NCBI GenBank assembly: GCA_947477655.1
Contig: CANJTS010000005.1
Location: 197,324-261,323 of the forward strand
Source of the DNA: CAILUG01 sp903844415
GTDB lineage: Bacteria; Pseudomonadota; Gammaproteobacteria; Pseudomonadales; Pseudohongiellaceae
DNA: 64,000 nt
Direction: 5' to 3'
A model generated the notes under the pieces. The model was given only the letters and a program-made list of their open reading frames with translations. It searched no databases and was not told the DNA's origin. Below, one piece after another: positions 1 to 9,168 of the stretch. The translations under genes and the position numbers were made by a program. Position 1 is the stretch's first letter; the number at the start of each line of letters is the position of its first letter.

Positions 1-958
1 CAGTAAAATATACTTCAGGCGTGCCACCTTCTGCTCCACCACGCGCAGGTTGGCGCAGGCTGACATAATGCATCATCGGACCCACTTCGCCATCACCGCG
101 CGCAGTCAGACCGTATGTAGTCAGTTTGGCAAGAATGTCATCGACCACAAATCCTTCCATGTTGAAACAACCGTGATTAATGCTGGCCGGTACATTTTCA
201 GCACCGGCAAAAGGTCCGGCGTACATCACAAATTGTTTGCCATCGCCAATACCAGTTACAGGTGAGGTTGGCCCTTGATGAGCCTGTACGGATAAGCCAA
301 ATATTTCTTGGTAGAAAGTATTGGCGCCTACCCCATCGTTTCCGAACACCGTAAAGTGATTGATCTCACTTAGTTTGAACAAACCTATCGGTGCAGCTTC
401 AAGCGCGCCACACACAGAACCCAAGGCACCGCTGCCACCACAATTTTCAACGTCGCTCAGTTGTACAATTAAACCGCGGGCATCAGCAAAGAAAAGTTCG
501 GGCGTATCGCCACGCATACGCACCCAAGTACTCATGGCAAAGTCGATGCCCGGTGCTGATATGGCAGGTGGTTCTATGGTGGTGAAACCTTTACTTAACA
601 AAGCATTTTGTTGAGTTTGAACATCAAATTTTTCAACTGAATATCCCAAATAAGTGATGGCGGGTGTTTCGCCCACTTCCAGAGGTCGCACAATCATGAA
701 CTGCGAGCTTTGCCCTATGCGCATACAGTACCGCTCACCAAAACGGGACTGCACCGGCATGCCAAACAAGTCCTGATAAAAAGCCATAGTACGTGAAGGA
801 TCACTTACGCGAATTTCAAAACAGTTGATTTTGCGAACCGTAATCGCTGCAGTCTCTTGTGCAAAAGTGCGCGTAATGCAACCTAGTGCCGGTAATGCTG
901 CCAGCAAAGTACGACGGGATAGACATACGTTTACGACTGGATTTAATTGTTTGCTCAT
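1..958 (-). CDS. Two-domain VOC (glyoxalase/dioxygenase-fold) protein, Tat-exported, 3' end outside the window
   Basis: The reading frame opens at an ATG at 958 and runs without a stop to the left edge, so the C-terminus is missing. The N-terminus has a twin-arginine motif (LSRRTLLAALPALG) and an alanine-rich hydrophobic stretch ending near TFAQ, so export by Tat is likely. Two VOC-type modules follow: the first starts at KINCFEIRVSDPSRTMAFYQ (about residue 43), the second at EINHFTVFG (about residue 195). Both have the fold's usual D/N-x-x-FYQ..LFG pattern. VOC proteins are metal-dependent lyases, dioxygenases or binding proteins; the substrate cannot be read from the sequence. Export is uncommon for this fold. 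Confident of the gene, not of the reaction. Confidence 0.85.
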   Translation of the reverse strand, partial: MSKQLNPVVNVCLSRRTLLAALPALGCITRTFAQETAAITVRKINCFEIRVSDPSRTMAFYQDLFGMPVQSRFGERYCMRIGQSSQFMIVRPLEVGETPAITYLGYSVEKFDVQTQQNALLSKGFTTIEPPAISAPGIDFAMSTWVRMRGDTPELFFADARGLIVQLSDVENCGGSGALGSVCGALEAAPIGLFKLSEINHFTVFGNDGVGANTFYQEIFGLSVQAHQGPTSPVTGIGDGKQFVMYAGPFAGAENVPASINHGCFNMEGFVVDDILAKLTTYGLTARGDGEVGPMMHYVSLRQPARGGAEGGTPEVYFT

Positions 959-1155
959 AAGACACCTCACAAAAAAGTAACCTCATCATAGACTCGGCAA
1001 AGCCGCTGCGTCCAGCGACACTGTGCCTGTACTGCATAACCAATGGTGCTTTTAGGATGCGAATGCAAACAAGTCGCAGCTTGACTTTTAGGGTGGCCTG
1101 TGTGAATTTCAGCAGCGTTTTCAGTTCGGATGCATTGCTTATTGAGTTAGCCAAT

Positions 1156-1193
1156 AGTCGACCGAGAGTCAGCTAAAAGTCGACCAAGAGTCA
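1156..1193. repeat. 16-bp direct repeat, period 22
   Basis: The word agtcgaccgagagtca at 1156-1171 recurs with one mismatch (agtcgaccaagagtca) at 1178-1193. A 22-bp period puts both copies on about the same helix face, as expected for paired regulator sites, but no regulator is known here. Confidence 0.5.
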
Positions 1194-1250
1194 CAAAAAA
1201 GACTACAAAAAACCCAAAACGCAAGTTTTACCTAAGTATAACCACCACCA

Positions 1251-1320
1251 ATAACAAGAAGCCTTAATAACAAACCTTAACAACAAGCCTTAACAACAAG
1301 CCTTAACAACAGCTTTTAAC
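1251..1320. repeat. 13-bp tandem repeat in the 5' leader of the lectin-like gene
   Basis: Four to five degenerate copies of a 13-bp unit like acaagccttaaca lie just before the ribosome-binding site of the gene at 1336. The last copy diverges to acagcttttaaca. Such leader repeats can vary in copy number by slippage. Confidence 0.7.
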
Positions 1321-1335
1321 AAAGAGGGAACACCA

Positions 1336-2013
1336 ATGAAACTCCATAAAATCGCAGCTGCTTTTGCACTACTAACCCTGTCTGCCACTGTCTTGGCACA
1401 AGCGCCTGCGGCTCCCGCTGGTGGTGCACCGGCTGGCCCACCACCCGATACCAGCATGAGCTTTTTTACTACTAGCGTTGGCCTTGGCCATGGTGCAAAC
1501 CTTGGTGGCTTGGCAGGTGCAGATGCACATTGCGCAGCACTGGCAACCGCTGCTGGCTCCACGGGAAAAACTTGGCACGCCTATCTAAGCACCACCGGCG
1601 CTGGCGGTGTTAATGCCAAAGATCGTATCGGTGCTGGCCCTTGGTACAACGCCAATGCGGTTTTGGTCGCCCGTAACGTGCCACATCTACACTACAGCAA
1701 TACCTTACTGATAAAAGAGAACACAGTTACTGAGAAAAAGGGCTTGATTAACGGAATCGGTGATGCGACTCCCAACCAGCACGACATGCTGACGGGTTCA
1801 AATCCTGATGGCACTGCAAGTGATATGAACTGTAACAACTGGACCAGCGAAGCAGCAGATTCTGCAGCCATCGTAGGTCACGTTGACCGCAGAGGCGGTG
1901 GCGCCATGGCTGAATCTTGGAACGCTGCTCATCCTAGTCGTGGCTGCAGCCAAGAAAACCTGACAGTATCAGGTGGCAATGGTTATTTTTATTGCTTCGC
2001 CACTGGCGAATAA
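1336..2013 (+). CDS. Secreted lectin/endostatin-like domain protein
   Basis: The product is 225 residues with a clear signal peptide (cleavage near VLAQ, residue 22) and a short Ala/Pro/Gly linker. The rest is one globular domain: an N-terminal S-F-F..G..GA-N-L-G-G-L-A-G-A-D segment, the word AHCAALA, a TWHAYLST strand, paired cysteines and a C-terminal G-G-N-G-Y-F-Y-C-F. This layout resembles bacterial proteins with a C-type-lectin/endostatin-like fold, usually annotated as lectins; ligand unknown. The start is supported by gaggg about 10 bases upstream. A strong terminator follows, so it is probably monocistronic. Confidence 0.8.
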   Translation: MKLHKIAAAFALLTLSATVLAQAPAAPAGGAPAGPPPDTSMSFFTTSVGLGHGANLGGLAGADAHCAALATAAGSTGKTWHAYLSTTGAGGVNAKDRIGAGPWYNANAVLVARNVPHLHYSNTLLIKENTVTEKKGLINGIGDATPNQHDMLTGSNPDGTASDMNCNNWTSEAADSAAIVGHVDRRGGGAMAESWNAAHPSRGCSQENLTVSGGNGYFYCFATGE

Positions 2014-2046
2014 AACTCGCTGTAAATACATATATTTGTAGTAAAT

Positions 2047-2074
2047 AAAAAAGGCACCCGCGGGTGCCTTTTTT
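2047..2074. terminator. Bidirectional rho-independent terminator
   Basis: A perfect palindrome, aaggcacccg paired with cgggtgcctt and flanked by A and T runs, sits between the convergent ends of the genes at 1336-2013 and 2090-3232 and can serve both. Confidence 0.93.
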
Positions 2075-2089
2075 ATGCGGCTAAAGTTT

Positions 2090-3232
2090 TTATGGTTTAG
2101 GAAGTATACCCAAACGATCACCACTGTAGGTGCCGATCCATATTTCATCGTTGACCAACACAGCAGAACTTACCCCCTGCATCGCGGCGGTTTCGTCTAC
2201 ACCCGTTAAACGTGATGCGGTCATTGTATATGGCACGATTTCAAACACCGACCAACCGGTTCCACAATTAGGGCCAGCACACGTTGCTGTTACATTGCCA
2301 CCAGCCGTATAAAGTGTACCGTCATTACTCCACCGAATGTTATCGGGCGCTATACCTAGGTCCACCATTTCTTTAGTTGCAGGTGTAGAACTAAGATCGA
2401 AGCGAGCCACTGCATGGGTACCAAAAGCGGCAACAAACAAATACCGCTCATCATCTGTCATGACGATGCCATTGGGGCCTGACAATTGCGTACCTGCCAA
2501 CACAGTTACTTCGCCACCAGGATGCCATTCAAATACATGTCCAGTAATTTCGCCTGCAGTAACACCCGCCATGCCGGACCCAGTGGGATCCATAAACTGC
2601 GTAGCAAAAAAACCACCATCACCCAATATGACCAAACTGTTGGTCCAAGATGTAGCAGGCATCGGCACACAGCCTATCCATTTGATGGTCGGCTGCACAT
2701 AGCCATCTATCTCAAATACTTCTACGGCTTCGCGAGCACCATGACTGGTCATATATAAACGATATCTTTCCGGTGCGCCTTCTTGAGTTTGCAAGGCTAA
2801 ACCGTGGGAGGAAAAGTTGCTGATATCGAGCGGCCCCGGACACCCAGCAAACAGTTCCATATTTTGTTCTAGAACCGGATTGGCACCAGGAAATAACACC
2901 GAAAAACTTCTTTCAGCAGAATTTACCAGATGAATTTTGCCGTTGATGGTGAGATTGTTGGATAACTCACCATTCATGCCAGAAACCACCAACCAGGGCG
3001 ACGTGCCTAGTTGCAAGATGTCTTCTCCGTTGATAATCCCACACAGATAGGAAATATTTGCTGCGTCAATACATCCCGAAGATACAGGGGGACTTACTGC
3101 TGCAATGCTATCTGTTGCTGCGCTTTCACGAAGTGGTGCTGTAGTTTGGATTGCACTGTCAGAACTATCACTACAACTAACCAACAATGCCAGAGCCATT
3201 GCTGAAATAATAAAATTAAACGATCTAAGCAT
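2090..3232 (-). CDS. SMP-30/gluconolactonase-like beta-propeller lipoprotein
   Basis: The 380-residue product starts with a lipoprotein signal (LLVSCSDS, Cys at about 20), so it should be membrane-anchored in the periplasm. The mature part shows propeller blades typical of the SMP-30/strictosidine-synthase/arylesterase group: NFSSHGLALQ near 140, GPNGIVMTDDERYLFVAAFG near 255 and PDNIRWSNDGTLYTAGG near 295. Members hydrolyse lactones or esters with a central Ca2+. Two Cys-x-x-x-x-Cys-like pairs may form disulfides. It is divergent from the MFS gene at 3426. A lactonase role is plausible but the substrate is unknown. Confidence 0.8.
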   Translation of the reverse strand: MLRSFNFIISAMALALLVSCSDSSDSAIQTTAPLRESAATDSIAAVSPPVSSGCIDAANISYLCGIINGEDILQLGTSPWLVVSGMNGELSNNLTINGKIHLVNSAERSFSVLFPGANPVLEQNMELFAGCPGPLDISNFSSHGLALQTQEGAPERYRLYMTSHGAREAVEVFEIDGYVQPTIKWIGCVPMPATSWTNSLVILGDGGFFATQFMDPTGSGMAGVTAGEITGHVFEWHPGGEVTVLAGTQLSGPNGIVMTDDERYLFVAAFGTHAVARFDLSSTPATKEMVDLGIAPDNIRWSNDGTLYTAGGNVTATCAGPNCGTGWSVFEIVPYTMTASRLTGVDETAAMQGVSSAVLVNDEIWIGTYSGDRLGILPKP

Positions 3233-3425
3233 TGATTTTTCCTCTGCTCGGTTGTGATGTGAAATTTAGTATGTAATCGCACAATAGCATCTTGTTTTGC
3301 AAAGCAGCAATCCATATCATCCTTAGCAAGTAGATTGGTTTGAAACTTGCAATTTTCAATAAAAGATTACAAGTTCTATTATTTTGTAACTCTACAATAA
3401 GAGCTATAACTCGAGGTACCTCTGC

Positions 3426-4787
3426 ATGAGTCAGACTTTCCAGGTAAACGAATTTGTCGACGGTCAAAAAATACGTCGTTTTAATATATTGCTGTTGATC
3501 TGGAGTTTTCTGACCATGTTTGCCGATGGTTTCGATCTCAACTCACTTGGTTTTGCAGCGCCTGATCTGACACGATTTTGGGGTGTGGAACGGAGCGCGA
3601 TGGGCGCAGTACTGAGCGCCAATCTCTACGGCATTTTCCTTGGCGCTCCCTTTTTGGGCTGGCTAGGTGATAAATATGGCCGTCGTCCTATTATCATCGC
3701 GGGCACTTTGCTGTATGGAATCATGACTCTCATGATGGCGTGGTCTACAACCATGGACCAGATGATCGTAATGCGGTTTATTGCAGGTATTGGCATCGGC
3801 GGCATAATGCCCAACACTATCTCGCTAAATTCCGAACTTACTCCCAAAAAATATCGCTCTGCTCTGATTGTGCTAATGTTTATGGGCATCACTACCGGCA
3901 GTACCGGAGTAGGTTTGGTGGCAGCGTATTTCATGGCTGATTACGGCTGGCAAATCATTTTTCACACTGGTGGTGTGTTACCTGTGGTGACGGCCATTTG
4001 TCTAATTTTTAGCCTGCCTGAGTCCATGAAATTACTCGCCACCAAACCCGGCAAACAACAAGAATTAATCGCCACGGCCCGTAAAATGCGTCCAGATTTA
4101 CAAATTGATGATGATGCCAAATTTATCAATCCACCTATCGTGGCCGGTAGCGAAGGTAAAATTTCCGAACTGTTCAAGGGCAGTTTGCTGCTTATCACGC
4201 CGCTGTTGTGGCTGTGTTTTAGCATTGCCTTAATGGCAAACTTTTTCCTCAACACTACTTTGCCGTTGATATTCGACAACTACGGCATTGCCGCACAGGA
4301 TGCTGCTCTGATAGCCACTATGTATCATGCTGGCGGTATTTTTGGCGGAATTGTAGTGTGTCTTTTGTTGGATCGTTTTGGTTTTCTGGTAGTGGCAGCC
4401 CTGTTTGCACTCGCTGCACCTTTCATCGCTTTGTTAGGTTTAGAAGGAGCTTCTTTTGCATTCCTGGGTTTGGTTGCAGGCGTCGCTGGTGTTGCTGTGT
4501 TGGGCGCGCAATTTGGCAATAATGCCGCAGCTGGCTTGATATACCCGACATCCATTCGCGGCAAAGGAGTTGGCCTTGCCCTATCCATTGGCCGATTCGG
4601 TTCAATCATCGGGCCCATGGCAGGCGCAGCATTGTTGGGTATGGATCTAACTATGCAATCCTTGTTTATGATTGCATCGGCTCCTATTTTGATCGGGCTA
4701 ACCGCGGCTCTACTTTTATCTAGACTGTGTTATAAACGTTTCAATAGTTTTCAACTGGATGACACACCAGTGGATGACAAGGGCTAA
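3426..4787 (+). CDS. MFS transporter, aromatic acid:H+ symporter (AAHS) type
   Basis: A 453-residue, 12-helix inner-membrane transporter. Helix 1 carries the AAHS-type acidic motif (FADGFDLNSLGF), and the loop between helices 2 and 3 has the MFS signature GWLGDKYGRRP, partly repeated after helix 8 (LLLDRFG). AAHS members such as PcaK and BenK import aromatic acids with protons. The start at 3426 has gaggt about 8 bases upstream. It is followed after 5 bases by an M1 peptidase gene, so both are probably co-transcribed. The exact substrate is not readable. Confidence 0.88.
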   Translation: MSQTFQVNEFVDGQKIRRFNILLLIWSFLTMFADGFDLNSLGFAAPDLTRFWGVERSAMGAVLSANLYGIFLGAPFLGWLGDKYGRRPIIIAGTLLYGIMTLMMAWSTTMDQMIVMRFIAGIGIGGIMPNTISLNSELTPKKYRSALIVLMFMGITTGSTGVGLVAAYFMADYGWQIIFHTGGVLPVVTAICLIFSLPESMKLLATKPGKQQELIATARKMRPDLQIDDDAKFINPPIVAGSEGKISELFKGSLLLITPLLWLCFSIALMANFFLNTTLPLIFDNYGIAAQDAALIATMYHAGGIFGGIVVCLLLDRFGFLVVAALFALAAPFIALLGLEGASFAFLGLVAGVAGVAVLGAQFGNNAAAGLIYPTSIRGKGVGLALSIGRFGSIIGPMAGAALLGMDLTMQSLFMIASAPILIGLTAALLLSRLCYKRFNSFQLDDTPVDDKG

Positions 4788-4792
4788 CTTCA

Positions 4793-7465
4793 ATGTTCGA
4801 CAACACATTGCAAGCGCTGCTTGCCATTGTATTGAGTTTAACCTTGTTGCTTGCTGGTTGTGGCGACACTACTGCTCCTGTTGTGGCCAACATTGTGCTG
4901 GAGCAGACCGCGGTCGTACGTGACCAGCTGCAACTACTGACGCATGAATATGCACAGTTTCGCAAATCGCAAATCAGCAATCCTGCCTATCATCTAAGCC
5001 TTGATTTACAAGCAGGCAGTAGTGATTTTAGTGGCACAGTTACTATTACCTTTGACCTTGCCGCCAATAATGTTTCGCCAGTCACTGTTGATTTTGACAG
5101 TGGCAACATTCTGCAAGTAAACGTCAACGGAGCAACTGCTCAGTTCGACTACGAACATTGGTTTCTGACTATACCCGCTGATATGTTTGTTAGTGGTAAC
5201 AACACTCTCAGCATTAGCTACTCGCGTCCTTTCGCAACCGATGGTAACGGCCTCCACAAATTTACTGACCCCGAAAATGGTGAAGAGTATTTTTACACCA
5301 ACTTAGAACCCTACGATGCCAATCGCTTTTTCCCGAATTTTGATCAACCTAATCTTAAGGCTCCGCTCACTCTAGAAGTAACAGTACCCTCTTCCTGGCA
5401 CGTAATCGCCAACACCCAAGAAACAGAAATCCAATCAGAAGGAAACCGTAATCACTGGATCTTTCCTGCCACTGCTCCTCTTTCGTCCTATGTGTATGCC
5501 ATGCATACCGGCCCCTATACAGTATGGGAAAGTAATGCAGGGGGAATGCCCTTGCGTTTATTCGCCCGTAAAGCCATCGCGCCATTTGTGGTTCCCGAAG
5601 AATGGTTTATTCCCACTCAACAAAGTTTTGCCTTCTACCAAGACTATTTCGAAGTAGCCTACCCCTTTGGAAAATATGACCAGATCATCGTGCCCGACTT
5701 CAATCCTGGAGCGATGGAGAATGTGGGCGCGGTAACTTTCAACGAACGTTATGTTAGCCGTGGCGTGAAAAGCACAGCCCAGTTACGCAACCTTGCTAGT
5801 GTCATTGCCCACGAAATGTCGCATATGTGGTTTGGTGATCTGGTTACCATGGACTGGTGGAATGGTCTGTGGCTTAACGAAAGTTTTGCCACCTACATGG
5901 CAAATCTCGAATTGGAACGCGCCAGCGGTTTCAGCAATGTGTGGGACTCGTTTTATTCCAGCAACAAATTATCTGCATACGACGCTGACCAGCTTATCAC
6001 CACACATCCAATAGAACTTGCAGTGTCATCCACTGATGAGGCCTTCACTAATTTTGATAACATAACTTATGGCAAGGGCGGTTCAGTGCTCAAACAATTA
6101 CCGTATTTTATTGGTGAGGAAAACTTCCGCGTGGGGGTGAGCAACTATCTACACAAATATGCTTACCAGAATACAACCCTCGATAATTTTGTAGATGAAT
6201 TAGCTACCGCTAGCGGTTTGAATCTTGATCAATGGAAACATGAATGGCTATATCGATCTGGTGTAAATACAGTCCAGACCGATTTCACTTGCGCCAACAA
6301 CGCCATCACCTCATTACGACTGCTGCAAAGTGTACCTATTGAGAGCACAGCCAATAAGGATCTTCGCTCGCAACGCACACAAATTGGCCTGTACCACTAC
6401 ACTGACCAGCAAATGCTGCTCAGTTCTGCCATTCCAATTACTTATAAAGGTGCTGTTACCTATGTCAGCGAAGCTATAGGAATGCCATGCCCTGATCTGG
6501 TAAATCCAAACGAAGACGATTGGGCCTACATGCGCATAAAACTGGATGCCACTTCTATAACTACGGTTGGCGAGCACATTAATGATTTCACCAGCCCCAC
6601 TACCCGCATCATGTTATGGCAATCTTTGTGGGATTTAGTCGAAGCTGGCGAATTACCGTTAACCGAATATCTACCTTTTGTGCTTAATAATATTGGTGCC
6701 GAAAACGACGATAATGTGGTGCGCCACGTGAATAGCACGCTGGCGGTTACTTTTGGCTATTTTTCTCGCTTTGGAGACTTTGCTGAAGAAAAAATCGAAA
6801 TTGAAAATTTTCTTTTTAACCAACTGCGCGCTGCACAGCCCGGATCCGAATTGCAGAAAATATGGTACGACAGCTTTGTCAGCCGTGCTCATACTGCAAA
6901 AGCACTCGATTACTTACTGGAATTACTCAATGAAAATACGCTTATCGATGGTCTGGTTATGGACCAAGACAAACGCTGGAATCTTGTCATCGCCCTAAAC
7001 CGTTACCAGCACGGTCCATTTATAGAATTACTCAGCACTGAAAGCACCCGCGACCCTTCCGATCAAGGCAAAAACATGGCTTTGGCTGCAGCTGCTATTC
7101 GGCCTGACCCTGCAGTTAAAGAGCAATGGCTCGACACTATTATCAACTCCCCTGACACTTACAAGCTGGCCACATTACGCAGCGTGATGGCTGTGTTGTT
7201 TCCAGATGAGCAACTAGAGCTACTGACGCCTTACACTGATTTGTTACTGACCACTCTTGAGACCTTAAACACTACGGCCACTCAGCAATTTTTGGGCGAA
7301 TATACAGGTTATTTCGATGCTGCCACCTGCACGCCAGCAAGTGTAGCCAGACTAGCCAAGGCCAATATCAAGTTTGCAAATTATCAACCATCGATAGTCA
7401 AAGCATACCAAGTACATCAACAAAGGGATGAACGCTGCGTAAAATTGAAAACTCAATTACGCTAG
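4793..7465 (+). CDS. M1 family zinc aminopeptidase (aminopeptidase N-like) lipoprotein
   Basis: An 890-residue protein with a lipobox (LLAGCG), so it is a periplasmic or outer-membrane lipoprotein, unlike cytoplasmic PepN. The exopeptidase motif GAMEN lies at residues 306-310, and the zinc site HEMSH at 340-344 with the third ligand Glu363 in NESFATY. The C-terminal half is the helical M1 domain. It trims N-terminal residues from peptides; here it likely feeds on external peptides. It lies 5 bases after the MFS gene and 76 bases before the next gene, suggesting one operon. All catalytic residues are present. Confidence 0.95.
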   Translation: MFDNTLQALLAIVLSLTLLLAGCGDTTAPVVANIVLEQTAVVRDQLQLLTHEYAQFRKSQISNPAYHLSLDLQAGSSDFSGTVTITFDLAANNVSPVTVDFDSGNILQVNVNGATAQFDYEHWFLTIPADMFVSGNNTLSISYSRPFATDGNGLHKFTDPENGEEYFYTNLEPYDANRFFPNFDQPNLKAPLTLEVTVPSSWHVIANTQETEIQSEGNRNHWIFPATAPLSSYVYAMHTGPYTVWESNAGGMPLRLFARKAIAPFVVPEEWFIPTQQSFAFYQDYFEVAYPFGKYDQIIVPDFNPGAMENVGAVTFNERYVSRGVKSTAQLRNLASVIAHEMSHMWFGDLVTMDWWNGLWLNESFATYMANLELERASGFSNVWDSFYSSNKLSAYDADQLITTHPIELAVSSTDEAFTNFDNITYGKGGSVLKQLPYFIGEENFRVGVSNYLHKYAYQNTTLDNFVDELATASGLNLDQWKHEWLYRSGVNTVQTDFTCANNAITSLRLLQSVPIESTANKDLRSQRTQIGLYHYTDQQMLLSSAIPITYKGAVTYVSEAIGMPCPDLVNPNEDDWAYMRIKLDATSITTVGEHINDFTSPTTRIMLWQSLWDLVEAGELPLTEYLPFVLNNIGAENDDNVVRHVNSTLAVTFGYFSRFGDFAEEKIEIENFLFNQLRAAQPGSELQKIWYDSFVSRAHTAKALDYLLELLNENTLIDGLVMDQDKRWNLVIALNRYQHGPFIELLSTESTRDPSDQGKNMALAAAAIRPDPAVKEQWLDTIINSPDTYKLATLRSVMAVLFPDEQLELLTPYTDLLLTTLETLNTTATQQFLGEYTGYFDAATCTPASVARLAKANIKFANYQPSIVKAYQVHQQRDERCVKLKTQLR

Positions 7466-7541
7466 TTTTTTTAAATGCTGAGCACCTCTTTCTTGCCGAA
7501 CAAAAAGTACATGGCTGACTTGCGTAATAGGAGAAGCAGAA

Positions 7542-9038
7542 ATGATTAAAAAAATTTCTCGTTTTGGTTTACCCACAAATTTTTCCACACTTATCTGCTT
7601 TATTTACGCGATCTTTTTTTTACAAATAAGCCTAGTCAGCGCACAACCTGATATCGAAGTTACCCAATTGTTATTTGAACCCATACCTCTGCCTGTTGCG
7701 GGTTCGGTAGGCGGTGTTGTGCTTACATCGATTTCTGAAGCGGAAGCAGAAATTCCTGTTGCCATGCCCACGCAAGGAAAATATTCCGAAGCAGAACTTG
7801 ATCAAATGCTCTCGGATATAAAACTATACTTGGTAAAAGTGGGCGACATGGAAGCTCTGGAGGGTCCTTATTCAGACCAGTTGCGGGAGGATTTATTTGC
7901 AACCGGCACTTTGTACCAACAAACGCAAGAGCATGATAAAGCCTTGCAAATGTTTGAGCGTGCATTAGCGGTTAGTCGCATAAATTCCGGGCTTCAAAGC
8001 CTAGATCAAGTTCCTATTATGGAAGCCATGGCACTTAGTTACACCAGTCAACTTAAGTTCATAGCTGCCGACGCCATGATGAATGCTGCTTTTAACCTAC
8101 AAGAAAAAGTGTACGGCGTTGCCAGTATTGAACTGGTGAGTGCCCAGATAAAACTAGGTGATTGGAATACTCAAGCATTCATGGATCGCTCCAGCATTCT
8201 AGTAAATATTCCACGTATGAATGTACAAAGTTTTGTTGCGGACCCCAAAAATTTTATTCCAGATGCGTTAGACCCTCGTGAAACGCCACTTTACAAATTG
8301 TACGAAGCCAGAGTCGACTACTTAAATGCCATAAAGTCACTAGTAAATGTCCGTGCATTTAGCCATCCCGAAATTATGGCCTTGGAAAACAAATTATTAA
8401 CCAATTATTTTTTGCATACACATCGTGAAAATATTCTTTATGAGCCCGATTTTTATCTGACCAGAAAAAAAACTAAAACCGCTACCCGACTTAACCAAAA
8501 CGCCATCGAACTGATGAACTCAGAAAATTACGACTTGGGCAAAGAAGCACACCGACGCCGCCTGGCTTACTTAAACGCTAACCAAACGCGTACTCCAGCT
8601 GATGTTGCCAGCGCAATGCTCGAGGAAGCTGATTGGGATCTGTTGTTTCAACGTAAAACGGATGCCGATGATAAATACATTATTGCTTATCAGTTTTTTA
8701 CGGATAACCCGACCTTTCTTTCTGCTGCAGAAAATGTGATCTACCCAGCTGTGCCAGTCGTATTGCCGGCGTACTTGCCTGCACCTAACAGCAGAGCCAA
8801 ACTTGATATTGCCACTGATGCAAACGTCAATTTTTTTGGTTTTATAGATGTAAGTTTTTCTATCAACAAATTTGGCAAGGCGCGGAAAGTTAAGATGCTA
8901 GGTAAAGAGGGTGAAGTCACCCGTAATATGGAAATTCGCTTGAACCAATATTTACGCAATGTGTTATTCCGACCTCGATACACGAATAACGCAGTGGATA
9001 CGAGCACCATCTCCTTACGCTATTACATTGGAGTCTAA
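7542..9038 (+). CDS. Secreted TPR-like protein with TonB-C-like end
   Basis: 498 residues with an N-terminal signal or anchor (hydrophobic 15-34, ending near VSAQ). Residues about 115-165 look like tetratricopeptide helices (LFATGTLYQQTQEHDKALQM, then ALAVSRIN). The last 85 residues (FFGFIDVSFSINKFGKARKV onward, ending in LRYYIGV) resemble the small alpha/beta C-terminal domain of TonB, which suggests contact with an envelope partner. A good Shine-Dalgarno (aggag) precedes the start. The gene ends at a strong terminator. No specific function is assigned. Confidence 0.7.
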   Translation: MIKKISRFGLPTNFSTLICFIYAIFFLQISLVSAQPDIEVTQLLFEPIPLPVAGSVGGVVLTSISEAEAEIPVAMPTQGKYSEAELDQMLSDIKLYLVKVGDMEALEGPYSDQLREDLFATGTLYQQTQEHDKALQMFERALAVSRINSGLQSLDQVPIMEAMALSYTSQLKFIAADAMMNAAFNLQEKVYGVASIELVSAQIKLGDWNTQAFMDRSSILVNIPRMNVQSFVADPKNFIPDALDPRETPLYKLYEARVDYLNAIKSLVNVRAFSHPEIMALENKLLTNYFLHTHRENILYEPDFYLTRKKTKTATRLNQNAIELMNSENYDLGKEAHRRRLAYLNANQTRTPADVASAMLEEADWDLLFQRKTDADDKYIIAYQFFTDNPTFLSAAENVIYPAVPVVLPAYLPAPNSRAKLDIATDANVNFFGFIDVSFSINKFGKARKVKMLGKEGEVTRNMEIRLNQYLRNVLFRPRYTNNAVDTSTISLRYYIGV

Positions 9039-9116
9039 CCCGGTATTTTTAAAATTCGAGGACAAACCACCCTGCACTTTTTCTTATTTTCTTGTATTCT
9101 TATTTCCTCAAGCAAT

Positions 9117-9155
9117 AAAAAAGGCCAAGTCAGTAGCCTGACATGGCCTTTTTTT
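9117..9155. terminator. Bidirectional terminator
   Basis: A stem aaggcca-agtcag / ctgac-atggcctt with A and T runs on both sides lies between the convergent genes ending at 9038 and 9169. Confidence 0.9.
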
Positions 9156-9168
9156 ATACGGGGCGGTC

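Larger units (their letters stand above)
959..1335. other. Intergenic leader region with two kinds of direct repeat
   Basis: No convincing gene in these 377 bases between the divergent VOC and lectin-like genes. It holds a 22-bp-period direct repeat (1156-1193) and a 13-bp-period tandem repeat (1251-1320), and presumably both promoters. An open frame on the minus strand at 816-1154 overlaps the VOC gene out of frame and has no coding signature. Confidence 0.6.

Noticed and set aside
816..1154. 112-residue minus-strand open frame overlapping the VOC gene
   Set aside because: It is out of frame with the VOC gene, which has domain homology; no ribosome site and no protein-like pattern.
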